This document shows, piece by piece, positions 25,047 to 32,621 of a DNA stretch of 50,259 nt. Within the stretch, counting starts at the first letter, position 1, and each line of letters begins with the position of its first letter. The notes below the pieces were generated by a model, which saw only the letters and a program-made list of their open reading frames with translations, did not search any database and was not told the origin of the DNA. Made by a program: the position numbers and the translations under genes. The stretch spans positions 1 to 50,259 of IMG/VR virus record IMGVR_UViG_3300013132_000072. One strand, 5' to 3'. Source of the DNA: a virus.

Positions 25047-25615
25047 ATTGTATCAACTGTAACCTAGAAATTTCGCCAAGCTTTGTAGCGTCCATCCGGG
25101 ACAATAAGTGCCCTGCTTGTGGCAAAGCTTGCCTATCAGATGCAGATCATGGTGCGATATTCTCGGTTGTTTCGCTAATTACTTCCTCTGTCACTGACAT
25201 GGCCGAAGATACCACAATTAAGCTAGCCACTGCGCTTCACGGCAAGTTCGACATCTTCCCGAAAGGCGTTGTGGTAGATGGGCAGGTTACAAAAGAAATT
25301 GTCTATGTGACGACCGGCTCCTCATCGCAGCCGGCTGGCGGCATGCGACGACCAGCCCCGCTGCCGGTCCGCAAGGCTCGCGTGGCGCCTGAGCAGTCTA
25401 CTCCTGAGCTGCCAGGCGAGCAGCTTACTCCGGCCCAACTGGCCAAGCTGCGGCAATTCCAGCAGCTGCAGGAGCAGACTGTAGACGTTGAAGAAGATGA
25501 GTCAGTTACTTTTGACGGGCCACTTAGCGAGGATTTGCGCGATGCCGAGGCAGTACGGCTTGCAAAGCAGAAGATTGCCAAAATGCGAGCCGAGCATGCT
25601 GGCATTAAAGGCTGA
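25043..25615 (+). CDS. Zinc-ribbon protein of unknown function
   Basis: 190 residues from GTG 25043; the start is set by AAGGAG at 25031-25036 and the GTGA overlap with the dnaE stop. The N-terminus has two CxxC pairs (MNCINCNLEIS, then KCPACGKAC), a zinc ribbon. A short folded region follows, then a Pro/Arg linker (residues about 95-130) and a charged helical C-terminus (QQLQEQTVDVEEDESV, then VRLAKQKIAKMRAEHAG). No family is recognised. Tight coupling to dnaE suggests a replisome or transcription accessory factor. Confidence 0.7.
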   Translation: MNCINCNLEISPSFVASIRDNKCPACGKACLSDADHGAIFSVVSLITSSVTDMAEDTTIKLATALHGKFDIFPKGVVVDGQVTKEIVYVTTGSSSQPAGGMRRPAPLPVRKARVAPEQSTPELPGEQLTPAQLAKLRQFQQLQEQTVDVEEDESVTFDGPLSEDLRDAEAVRLAKQKIAKMRAEHAGIKG

Positions 25616-25620
25616 ATCAA

Positions 25621-25890
25621 ATGGACTGGAAGAAAAGAAACATAAGGAATGTGCACCTACTTTGCACAGATATTGACGAATCAAACATAAACAAAATGCT
25701 TGACGAGGCGCGCGTTCATGACGCGCGCTCTATTATTACGTGCGATTTCGAGGGCAGGATCACCCGATTCAATCCCTCTAAGGCGATGACATGGGGCACG
25801 GTCTGGTATGTACAAAACCTCATGATCATGCAGCGCCTGCATCAGGTAGATGCCGCAATGAGCGCACTTAAGAGCCGCGGTGTCATTTGA
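25621..25890 (+). CDS. Hypothetical protein
   Basis: An 89-residue protein from ATG 25621, five bases after the previous stop. It contains VHLLCTDIDESNINKMLDEA and ITCDFEGRITRFNPSKAMTW, a mixed alpha/beta pattern. No family is recognised. It is coupled by overlap to the next gene. Confidence 0.55.
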   Translation: MDWKKRNIRNVHLLCTDIDESNINKMLDEARVHDARSIITCDFEGRITRFNPSKAMTWGTVWYVQNLMIMQRLHQVDAAMSALKSRGVI

Positions 25891-26276
25891 AAATAAAAGA
25901 GTACTTGCTGGCATGCAGCGATCTGCAGTCAGAAAATGATCTAGATATTGTATTTGAATCGATGCCGTGGGCCAGGGGCGCTGGCGGCATGTGGGCCTCT
26001 GCCCGTAATTATTTTTCTTCTTTTCCAGATGACATGAATGGCATCACCATGACGGCTGATACTCCCACTCAGTTCTGGAGAGCCTGGTTTACTCCTGCGG
26101 GATATCTACACCTGCTTGAAAACAACCAGCCCTCTGCGGCGTCATCTATTGGTCTGCTGACTATTCGCGTAAGTATAAGAGCAAGCACTTGTAGCAAGCA
26201 CCGGCAGTACCTAGAGACCGCGGGTTTTCTCGAAGATGGGCCAGGTTATTGGTCGTACAATTTTTGGAGCGAATAA
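25887..26276 (+). CDS. Hypothetical protein
   Basis: A 129-residue protein starting at TTG 25887 within the stop of the preceding gene (TTGA overlap). It is rich in Trp and other aromatics (FESMPWARGAGGMWASARNY, FWRAWFTPAGYLHLL, GYWSYNFW), and its middle contains a Ser/Ile-rich strand region. No family is recognised and there is no signal peptide. The stop overlaps the ATG of the next gene (TAATG). Confidence 0.55.
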   Translation: MKIKEYLLACSDLQSENDLDIVFESMPWARGAGGMWASARNYFSSFPDDMNGITMTADTPTQFWRAWFTPAGYLHLLENNQPSAASSIGLLTIRVSIRASTCSKHRQYLETAGFLEDGPGYWSYNFWSE

Positions 26277-26827
26277 TGTCAGAAGAACAAAAAGCCGATT
26301 CTATCATGGCTCAGCTGGAAGAGCAAATCAGGCTCGCCACTGGCTATCCAAATATTCGCATGATGATGCGCACTATTTCAGACTATGTCGGGCAGATCCC
26401 AGATACTGTTGCCACGGTAGATGGCCACACGGCCCGGGAACTGGCCGCTCGATTCCTAAAGGGTCAGTCGTTGTGCGCGGATCTTGTTGCAATTGCAGAA
26501 TTTTACGAGGGCAAGATGGCTCGCAAGCAAAAGGCCGCCTACTCAGAGGCCTTTATTGACGCAAGTGACAAATTCAAGACTCAGAAGGAAAAGGAGTCTT
26601 ACGCAGAAATTTCGGCTTCCCATGTAGAGGCCGCCGAGGAGTATATGCGGGCAAAGATGTTTCGCCTGCTTATCGAGAACAAGCGCGAAGACCTGGAAAA
26701 GGCCCACTACTTTATGCGAAAGATTGCAGAGGGCGACACGATGGCACCACCAGATCTGCCGTCTGTTGGAAATGCAGCCGGAACTCAGGTAGCGCGAAGG
26801 AACGAGAACGGGCGCGTCACATTCTGA
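26276..26827 (+). CDS. Helical protein next to SSB, possible recombination mediator
   Basis: 183 residues from ATG 26276, with GGAG seven bases upstream. It is almost entirely helical and highly charged; the segment KMARKQKAAYSEAFIDASDK and the helices after it have evenly spaced Lys, Tyr and Met. This layout and its place directly before the ssDNA-binding protein recall T4 UvsY-type recombination mediators, which load RecA/UvsX onto SSB-coated DNA. That is a positional and compositional inference, not a motif match. The C-terminus is disordered (Pro, Gly, Asn-rich). Confidence 0.5.
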   Translation: MSEEQKADSIMAQLEEQIRLATGYPNIRMMMRTISDYVGQIPDTVATVDGHTARELAARFLKGQSLCADLVAIAEFYEGKMARKQKAAYSEAFIDASDKFKTQKEKESYAEISASHVEAAEEYMRAKMFRLLIENKREDLEKAHYFMRKIAEGDTMAPPDLPSVGNAAGTQVARRNENGRVTF

Positions 26828-26903
26828 GGCGCTACGGATAAAGCAGGATTCTTTGCCACTATGTGGCAGTCAAGTTCAAACAACAGTCTGTAGGCGCAAG
26901 CCG

Positions 26904-26928
26904 GGATAATGGTATCCTCACTATAAGT
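26904..26928 (+). promoter_or_regulatory. Candidate promoter/operator before ssb
   Basis: In the 124-base gap before ssb, an inverted repeat GGATA-ATGG-TATCC (26904-26917) lies next to CTATAAGT (26921-26928), a possible -10 or late-promoter-like box about 25-30 bases before the start codon. An earlier small hairpin (TGCCAC, TATG, GTGGCA) lies upstream. Activity is not demonstrable from sequence alone. Confidence 0.35.
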
Positions 26929-26951
26929 GCAGACAAACCAAGAGGTAAAAA

Positions 26952-27695
26952 ATGACTACAGTAAATGGACGTATTGCGTGGGGCGAGAAGGCTGGCGGGG
27001 GCGCGGGTGGTTCGCGCCTCGATCAGAAGAACGACTTCCTGCGCCTCAAGGCCGATGGCGACTACATTATCCAGCTCATGAGCGAGGCGCCCATGGCTTA
27101 CCACGAGCACTGGAGCAAGACAGCGGATGGTCAGAACCGCAGCCTGCGTTGCGCTCTCCGCAACTGCACTCTTTGCAAGGAGGCCGATGCCGCCAAGAAC
27201 TCGCCAGACCCCAAGGTCCGCGAAGCTGCCAAGCAGATGACTTCAAAGCCCAAGTATGCAATTGAGGCCTTCCTGCTCGCCCAGGGCAACGAGCGCCTGG
27301 GGCAGACTACCGGTCGCGCGGTTATCTTTGAGTTCGGCAAGCAGATTTATGACCAGATCTCTCAGGTTGCAAAAACCCTTGAAAAGATTGGCGGTCAGCT
27401 GAGCGGCAGCATTCTGCTTGTAAACCGTGAAGCGCGCCGTGGACCATCTGGCATGTACAGCGTTACGCTCGTACCAACCGCCTACAAGATGACGCAGCAG
27501 CAGCTCGATGCCGTCAAGGCCTTTGAGGAGAAGGGCATTGACCTCAGCAAGCTCTATGCTCCACCAGAGGATGAGGCCAATATGCGCCGCCTTGGCCGAA
27601 TCGGTGGGGGCACCGATGCCCCGGCTGCCTCATTCGGTGGCGGTAGCGATGCCGCGCCTGCGGCCGGCGGTGCCAAGTGGGACGACAGCTGGTGA
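26952..27695 (+). CDS. ssb: Phage single-stranded DNA-binding protein
   Basis: A 247-residue protein with the layout of T4 gp32-like phage SSBs. A flexible N-terminus (GEKAGGGAGGSRLDQ) is followed by an OB-type core with a zinc site formed by His51 or His53, Cys67, Cys72 and Cys75 (CALRNCTLC). A Gly/Ala-rich linker and a short acidic tail ending AKWDDSW follow. In such proteins the acidic tail docks polymerase, primase and recombination partners. It coats ssDNA in replication and RecA loading. Its codon pattern (strong bias to GCC/CTC/AAG) suggests high expression, and it has its own terminator. Confidence 0.82.
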   Translation: MTTVNGRIAWGEKAGGGAGGSRLDQKNDFLRLKADGDYIIQLMSEAPMAYHEHWSKTADGQNRSLRCALRNCTLCKEADAAKNSPDPKVREAAKQMTSKPKYAIEAFLLAQGNERLGQTTGRAVIFEFGKQIYDQISQVAKTLEKIGGQLSGSILLVNREARRGPSGMYSVTLVPTAYKMTQQQLDAVKAFEEKGIDLSKLYAPPEDEANMRRLGRIGGGTDAPAASFGGGSDAAPAAGGAKWDDSW

Positions 27696-27718
27696 TAGCA
27701 CGATAATCCAGTACCAGG

Positions 27719-27750
27719 AGACCGGCTTAGGCCGGTCTTTTGTTTTTTTT
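27719..27750 (+). terminator. Rho-independent terminator after ssb
   Basis: AGACCGGC and GCCGGTCT form a perfect eight-base stem with a TTAG loop, followed by a T-rich tract (TTGTTTTTTTT). Confidence 0.92.
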
Positions 27751-27765
27751 GCTGTAACCCTAGGC

Positions 27766-28491
27766 ATGAACAAGTTTAAAGCAATTCATGAATGCCTTAA
27801 GAAGTCCACCTCTTTTCACTATTTAGAGGACTACTGCACTGAAAACAAGATCACGGCGATGTCTCTCAGTAGGGATAATTTTACAATAATGCTGCGGCCG
27901 CTGTTTGAAGATGTGCTGTTAGACTTCGAACTGATAGTTGACCCAGTCTACCTAAGCCTGTATACCTATGGCAGCATTGCGGATGCAGTCGGTCGCCTAG
28001 GCGTCTTCCTATCGGCCCCACGCCCGACCGAATCGGGCACCACAAAAATACTGCTGCGAAAAGTTATCAGCCTTCGACTCCTTGGCACAGATGACGAGAT
28101 CGAGGCAGAACTAAAAACCTTCTGCTATGCCATAGATGTTGCCATGCGTTACATGGAGCGCCTTGAGGTTGCAGTTCATCTGCCGAACGTGGACATCTCC
28201 ATGTGGGAAGGCGTCGACCTACAGTTTACTGACATTGGGCACATCGTTGAGCGGCGGGCGATTGCATATCCAGACTGGGATCACTTCATAGATACTATCA
28301 TTTCAATATCTGATGATGAGCTCCCGGAAGACTACAAGGAGGAGATCATAAAGATAATGGTCGCCTGCAAGGAGTTCGAGCGCGTAAACGACCATCTGAA
28401 GCTGCCAGAGGTTATCGGACCTCTCGTAGGGATGCTCGAAGAGTTGGATGGCAAGCCTAAGCCAAAGCGAAAAAATTATGACATCAACTAG
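27766..28491 (+). CDS. Hypothetical protein
   Basis: 241 residues from ATG 27766; the open frame upstream runs antisense-like through the ssb gene and terminator and is not coding. It is acidic with regular helices (DDEIEAELKTFCYAIDVAMR, ISISDDELPEDYKEEIIKIM) and a basic C-terminal tail (KPKPKRKNYDIN). No family is recognised. It is first in the operon with RuvC, DnaJ, RecA and primase, so a DNA-metabolism role is plausible. Confidence 0.65.
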   Translation: MNKFKAIHECLKKSTSFHYLEDYCTENKITAMSLSRDNFTIMLRPLFEDVLLDFELIVDPVYLSLYTYGSIADAVGRLGVFLSAPRPTESGTTKILLRKVISLRLLGTDDEIEAELKTFCYAIDVAMRYMERLEVAVHLPNVDISMWEGVDLQFTDIGHIVERRAIAYPDWDHFIDTIISISDDELPEDYKEEIIKIMVACKEFERVNDHLKLPEVIGPLVGMLEELDGKPKPKRKNYDIN

Positions 28492-28500
28492 TGCAAACCG

Positions 28501-29160
28501 ATGAGAAGTATTGCACTAGACATATCAAGTAGAAATACTGGTTGGACTGTTATGTCCGATGGTTATCTTTTAGAGACAGGAGATATCACGCCACCTGCCA
28601 GCGCGGACCACCCGCAAAAGCTCCATTTTTTCCGTACTGCGCTGCTACAGCTGATAGCCAGACATCAGCCGGCAGAATTGTGCATAGAAGATGTTTGGGC
28701 AGGCAAGAACAAGCTCACGTATAAGATACTATCTCTTTATCACGGTATTGTGTATCAGTTGACTGCCGAAGCATGCCTGCAGCTGCAGATTATGACCCCT
28801 AGTCGCTTCCGACGGCTTGTTGGGGCTGTGCACAATATCAAGCTCAATTACGCAGAACGTGAAGAGGCAAAGCAGGCAGTGAGCTCTCTCGTCTGCTCTA
28901 TTTACCCCGAGCTCTCCTCTTCGTCGGAAGACGTCCATGATTCGGTCGGAATTGCCATGGCAGCCCATTACTGGCGCACAAAACTAGATGAGGAGTTGGC
29001 CAGCGTTCGCGCTGCAAATCCGAAGATAAAATCTGCCAGTCGCCTACTGACACTGGCAACTGATCGAGCCGAGGACTACTTCAAGGGACTGGAGAAACAA
29101 AATGCAAAATCCGTGGGAAGTCCTGGGAGTAAGTCCAGAGACAAGTCAAGAGGAAGTTAA
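28501..29160 (+). CDS. ruvC: RuvC-like Holliday junction resolvase
   Basis: A 219-residue RNase H-fold nuclease. The N-terminal strand IALDISSRNTGWTV supplies Asp7, CIEDVW supplies Glu63, and EDVHDSVGIAMAAHYW supplies Asp144/Asp147, in RuvC order and spacing. The family cuts four-way junctions symmetrically, which would resolve recombination intermediates before packaging. A Lys/Ser-rich C-terminal tail of about 40 residues is extra. Its last 59 bases overlap the dnaJ start in another frame, so the tail may exist mainly because of that overlap. Confidence 0.85.
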   Translation: MRSIALDISSRNTGWTVMSDGYLLETGDITPPASADHPQKLHFFRTALLQLIARHQPAELCIEDVWAGKNKLTYKILSLYHGIVYQLTAEACLQLQIMTPSRFRRLVGAVHNIKLNYAEREEAKQAVSSLVCSIYPELSSSSEDVHDSVGIAMAAHYWRTKLDEELASVRAANPKIKSASRLLTLATDRAEDYFKGLEKQNAKSVGSPGSKSRDKSRGS

Positions 29161-30022
29161 AAAAGCATATAAAAAGCTTGCTCTGAAGTACCACCCGGAT
29201 CGCAATCCGGGTGATGCCGCTGCAGAGGACAAGTTCAAAGAGATTACTGCAGCCTATGAAGCAATCACGAATGGCAGCGCCAGGCAATCCTATGGCCAGC
29301 CTACTGATGACATGCTTAACGATATTTTTAGCCAATTCGGGTTTGATATGCGTACGCGCCAGCAGTATGCAAATGTCGAGCCAATTATGCTCAGCGTGCA
29401 GGAGTATGCTACTGGAGCAGACAAGACTACGCGAATTCGCCTGGACGGCAACTGCCGGGATTGCTCGGGCGTAGGCGCGGCTCCAGGCGACTATAACGAT
29501 TGTGGCACTTGTCGCGGTACCGGTAAAGCTACTTTTCGCCAGGGATTTGTGACAGTGTCGATGGGCAGTTGCTCGCCATGCCGCGGAGTAGGGCGTACCA
29601 TTATTCGCCCCTGCGCCAAATGCAGCGGCAGCGGTCGATCCATGTCTGATGATACAGTGGAGGTGCGCGTCCCGCCAGGTGCAGGCGGAGGCCAGCTCGT
29701 AGTAAACTTCCTTGGGAATAGAATTGGTATTCCGATAGGAATCAATCCGGATCCGAATCTCTCTATAGATGGTCGCAATATCCGGTCAAAAATAACTATC
29801 TCCCTGCAACAAGCGCTGTTCGGCTGCAAAGTACCGGTCGAGACTGCGCTGGGCATAAAAACAGTTTCCATAGATCCGCTTAAATACGGGCACGCCGAGC
29901 TGCGACTGCGCGGTCTCGGTGTACAGGGCTCCAATCCTGGTGATCACGTCCTGGATGTAAGGGTCGAGATGCCAGATGAGGCAACAAGAGAGAAAGTGAA
30001 AGAGGCGCTAGATGAGCAATAA
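29102..30022 (+). CDS. dnaJ: DnaJ (Hsp40) co-chaperone
   Basis: A 306-residue, complete type I J-protein. The J domain WEVLGVSPETSQEEVKKAYK contains HPD at residues 31-33, followed by only a short linker in place of the usual Gly/Phe-rich region. Four CxxCxGxG zinc motifs are present (CRDCSGVG, CGTCRGTG, CSPCRGVG, CAKCSGSG), then the C-terminal substrate-binding domain (RSKITISLQQALFGCKVPVE, LRLRGLGVQG). No DnaK is seen, so it probably recruits host DnaK to phage replication or assembly complexes. ATG 29102 has GGAG at 29091-29094, inside the ruvC gene. Confidence 0.95.
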   Translation: MQNPWEVLGVSPETSQEEVKKAYKKLALKYHPDRNPGDAAAEDKFKEITAAYEAITNGSARQSYGQPTDDMLNDIFSQFGFDMRTRQQYANVEPIMLSVQEYATGADKTTRIRLDGNCRDCSGVGAAPGDYNDCGTCRGTGKATFRQGFVTVSMGSCSPCRGVGRTIIRPCAKCSGSGRSMSDDTVEVRVPPGAGGGQLVVNFLGNRIGIPIGINPDPNLSIDGRNIRSKITISLQQALFGCKVPVETALGIKTVSIDPLKYGHAELRLRGLGVQGSNPGDHVLDVRVEMPDEATREKVKEALDEQ

Positions 30023-31145
30023 GGAATTCCTTAAAGCATTCAACAAAACGTTCGCTAAGAACGGCACGGACGCTGCGCGCAAAGCGAGCGATCCGCAAGC
30101 TTACAAGGGGGAGGTGATTGATTTTCCGTCGTTGACGCTTGGCGACGCTAGCCATTACTGGGGACTTCCTCTTGGTAAAATTACTCAGTTTCATGGTCCC
30201 GAGGGCAGTGGCAAGACTTTCTTTGCTATGCTCATGGTAAAGCAGGCTCAAGACAAGTATCCTGGTAGCAGCGTTGTTTGGTTTGATGCCGAATATAGCT
30301 TTAGCGAGACCTGGGCCAAGAACCTCGGAATCGATATCGAGCGGCTAATCATTATCCCTGAGAACAATGCTGCCACAATCTTCACCATGATCTGCGGTCG
30401 TACCAATGATCAGGGCAAGAAGATTGATCTTGGTATTCTTGACCACGTTGCTGGCAAGAGCCTTGACTGCAAGCTGATTGTCTTGGACAGCATTGCAAAC
30501 CTTATCTATCCCATCGAAGAAAATCGTGGGTTCGAGGAGCAGGAAATGGCCGCTGGCGCTCGATTCCTGATGAAGGGCATGAAGCGCACGACTCCGATGC
30601 TTGCTGACACTGGAACTGCCTTCCTTTGTATCAACCAGGCTCGTGAAAAGATTGGCGAGCGAATCCCGACACTGACCTATCCCGGTGGTCGTCCATATCG
30701 CCACACTCTTAGCCTGGCCGTGCTCTTCAAGGCGTCTGCTGCCAAAGACGGTCAGATTCAGAGTGAGGACGAGCGCAAGCAGGGTCACAAGATTCTTGCC
30801 ACCGTGGAGAAGACCCGTGCTGGTCCAGACAAATGGAAGAGCGAATTCTGGCTAGACTTCTCCAAGGGCGTAGTTAATCGCGGCGCAGAAGCTGCTATGC
30901 TTGGTGATGCATATGGCCTTATTTCGCGTCCGAATGCTACTATGTGGCACTACGAAGACCTGTCGGTCAAGGGCAAGGATGCTTTCGCGGCTGCGCTCGA
31001 GGCTCGTCCAGATCTCGTTGACAAGCTCGTTGCAAAGATTCGCGACATCAAGCAGTCCGGCAATGGTCGAGCCGCAGTCCTATCAGAGGACGACACTGGA
31101 CCTGTATCTGACTTCGAAGTAGAAGAGACCGTGGAGAGCGCCTGA
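30012..31145 (+). CDS. recA: RecA/UvsX-type recombinase
   Basis: A 377-residue strand-exchange ATPase. The Walker A is FHGPEGSGKTFFAML near residue 61, the strand VVWFDAEYSFSETWAKNLG carries the catalytic Glu region, the Walker B is CKLIVLDSIANL, and loop L2 lies around CINQAREKIGERI. The C-terminus is acidic (SEDDTGPVSDFEVEETVE), as in cellular RecA. It overlaps the dnaJ stop by 11 bases. With SSB, RuvC and SbcCD it forms the core of recombination-dependent replication and repair. Confidence 0.95.
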   Translation: MSNKEFLKAFNKTFAKNGTDAARKASDPQAYKGEVIDFPSLTLGDASHYWGLPLGKITQFHGPEGSGKTFFAMLMVKQAQDKYPGSSVVWFDAEYSFSETWAKNLGIDIERLIIIPENNAATIFTMICGRTNDQGKKIDLGILDHVAGKSLDCKLIVLDSIANLIYPIEENRGFEEQEMAAGARFLMKGMKRTTPMLADTGTAFLCINQAREKIGERIPTLTYPGGRPYRHTLSLAVLFKASAAKDGQIQSEDERKQGHKILATVEKTRAGPDKWKSEFWLDFSKGVVNRGAEAAMLGDAYGLISRPNATMWHYEDLSVKGKDAFAAALEARPDLVDKLVAKIRDIKQSGNGRAAVLSEDDTGPVSDFEVEETVESA

Positions 31146-31627
31146 TGAAAACTCATTGCCCCGCATGTCGTAAATCATCGCTAAATTTCCTGCACAAGGA
31201 AGCCGGCGCTCTGTACTGCAGTGCGTGCGGCAAGCAGATTCCCGTCTCAGACAGCATTAAGGCTGCCCTTGTTCGCAAGGGCGCCTTTTTGCCTGACGAC
31301 TTTTTTGATGCGCCGCCAGAAGCACCAGTACCTCAACCAATTGTCGCTCAGCACGATCCCCGGGCTGCGGCGCTACGGCGAATCAACCAGCAACAATCGC
31401 AGCTTAACCCCGAGATGGACGGCGATACTTCAAGGAAAATAAATATTCCGAAGATCTCACGGGCAGAGGCTGCTGCTCGCAAGCAGGCAATCGTTGCAAG
31501 TCTGGCTAATACAGATGAGGCGCTCTCTCAAGCATCTCAACCACCGCGACCAGACCTGGCATCGGATTTTGCCGAGCACGGAATAGACCTAGGTCGCCTG
31601 GATGAGATACTCAAGAGTGAGCCGTGA
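31145..31627 (+). CDS. Zinc-ribbon protein of unknown function
   Basis: 160 residues from ATG 31145 (TGATG overlap with recA). The N-terminus has two CxxC pairs, THCPACRKSS and LYCSACGKQI, forming a zinc ribbon. The rest is proline-rich and disordered, with a basic helix (RAEAAARKQAIVASLAN). It ends in a GTGA overlap with the primase catalytic gene. Because the primase partner at 31624 lacks its own zinc finger, this ribbon could act as an additional template-recognition subunit; that is inference. Confidence 0.7.
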   Translation: MKTHCPACRKSSLNFLHKEAGALYCSACGKQIPVSDSIKAALVRKGAFLPDDFFDAPPEAPVPQPIVAQHDPRAAALRRINQQQSQLNPEMDGDTSRKINIPKISRAEAAARKQAIVASLANTDEALSQASQPPRPDLASDFAEHGIDLGRLDEILKSEP

Positions 31628-32358
31628 TCGAAACAGAAGCACTAGAAACAACCATAAAAGTTTGCAACCTCGGCATCTGGCAAGATCCCGAGGTTCTCTC
31701 TTATTGTCGCGAGCGGGGATTGTCGGACACAATAATCCGAGAGTGGCGACTGGGCGCCTTTCCCGAGGACCCCAACCAGCTGTATAGCCTGAGCACGCAA
31801 ATAAATAACTCTCGCTACTCCAGCTACTCCATACTGCGTCTTATTGATGGATATTTCGAGTCTTCGTTCTTGAAGAATCGCCTGATAATTCCTGTCGAAG
31901 ATACATACGGAGTCCCGATGGCGATCATGGGGCGGGCAGTACTTCCTGCGGAGATTTGCAAACAATACGATTTTCCAAAGTACTACAATACCCACTACCC
32001 TAAGACACGGGCCCTGTTTGGCATGAGCCGAGCTCTGCCCGCAGTTATGCGCACTCGGGAAATAGTTCTAGTAGAGGGAAATCTTGATGTAATTACGGCG
32101 CACCAATACGGGCTGCGCAACGTCGTTGCTACGAGTTCGTCAAGCATAAGCACACACCAGATTTCTCTGGCTGCGCGTTATGCCGACAGGATCTTTCTTG
32201 CTCTTGATGGCGATGAAGCTGGTCAAGCTGGCATCGAGAGGGCGATGGATAAGCATGCGGCTGCAGCCCGGCAGCTCGGAGTAGAGCTGATTCCAATGTA
32301 CTTTCAGGATGGAAAAGATTTAGATGAAGCCCTACGGGCAGGAGGAATAAAATGGTAG
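31624..32358 (+). CDS. dnaG: DnaG-type primase catalytic (Toprim) protein
   Basis: A 244-residue protein matching the RNA-polymerase domain of bacterial primase without its zinc-finger or helicase-binding domains. LKNRLIIPVEDTYGVPMAIM and FPKYYNTHYPKTRALFGM match the N-terminal half of the core. The Toprim is IVLVEGNLDVITAHQYGL (Glu151) and IFLALDGDEAGQAG (Asp195, Asp197), with VATSSSSIS in the conserved loop. The zinc-binding half is encoded 27 kb upstream at 3843-4415, so primase is split into two genes. It starts at GTG 31624, coupled to the preceding gene. Confidence 0.88.
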   Translation: MIETEALETTIKVCNLGIWQDPEVLSYCRERGLSDTIIREWRLGAFPEDPNQLYSLSTQINNSRYSSYSILRLIDGYFESSFLKNRLIIPVEDTYGVPMAIMGRAVLPAEICKQYDFPKYYNTHYPKTRALFGMSRALPAVMRTREIVLVEGNLDVITAHQYGLRNVVATSSSSISTHQISLAARYADRIFLALDGDEAGQAGIERAMDKHAAAARQLGVELIPMYFQDGKDLDEALRAGGIKW

Positions 32359-32621
32359 ATTCAAATTGCGTTGTTAAGTTTTATGCAAATTGGTGCGGGC
32401 CGTGCAAGCAGCTTGCCCCGGTAGTTGATGCAGTTACTGCGGAACTCGGCGTAAAGCTTGTATCGGTTAACGTGGACGAGAATCCTGAGCTTGCACAGCA
32501 ATTCGGAGTCCGCAGCATTCCTGCTGTTTTTGCCATCAAAGATGGCACCCCTGTAGCTTCTTTCTTCGGTAACAAGTCGGAGGCCGACGTCCGGGTTCTT
32601 GTGGGCAAGGTGCTGTCATGA
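32352..32621 (+). CDS. trxA: Thioredoxin
   Basis: An 89-residue, minimal thioredoxin fold. CVVKFYANWCGPCKQL carries the classical WCGPC active site (Cys15, Cys18), VNVDENPELAQQFGVRSIPA carries the cis-proline, and the C-terminal helix is shortened compared with cellular thioredoxin (about 105 aa). It could reduce a phage or host ribonucleotide reductase, act as a polymerase processivity factor (as host thioredoxin does in T7), or maintain redox of the many zinc and Fe-S proteins here. It overlaps both neighbours. Confidence 0.95.
   Translation: MVDSNCVVKFYANWCGPCKQLAPVVDAVTAELGVKLVSVNVDENPELAQQFGVRSIPAVFAIKDGTPVASFFGNKSEADVRVLVGKVLS

Noticed and set aside
27508-27765. Upstream extension of the hypothetical gene at 27766
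   Set aside because: It runs through the SSB C-terminus and a strong terminator in another frame.
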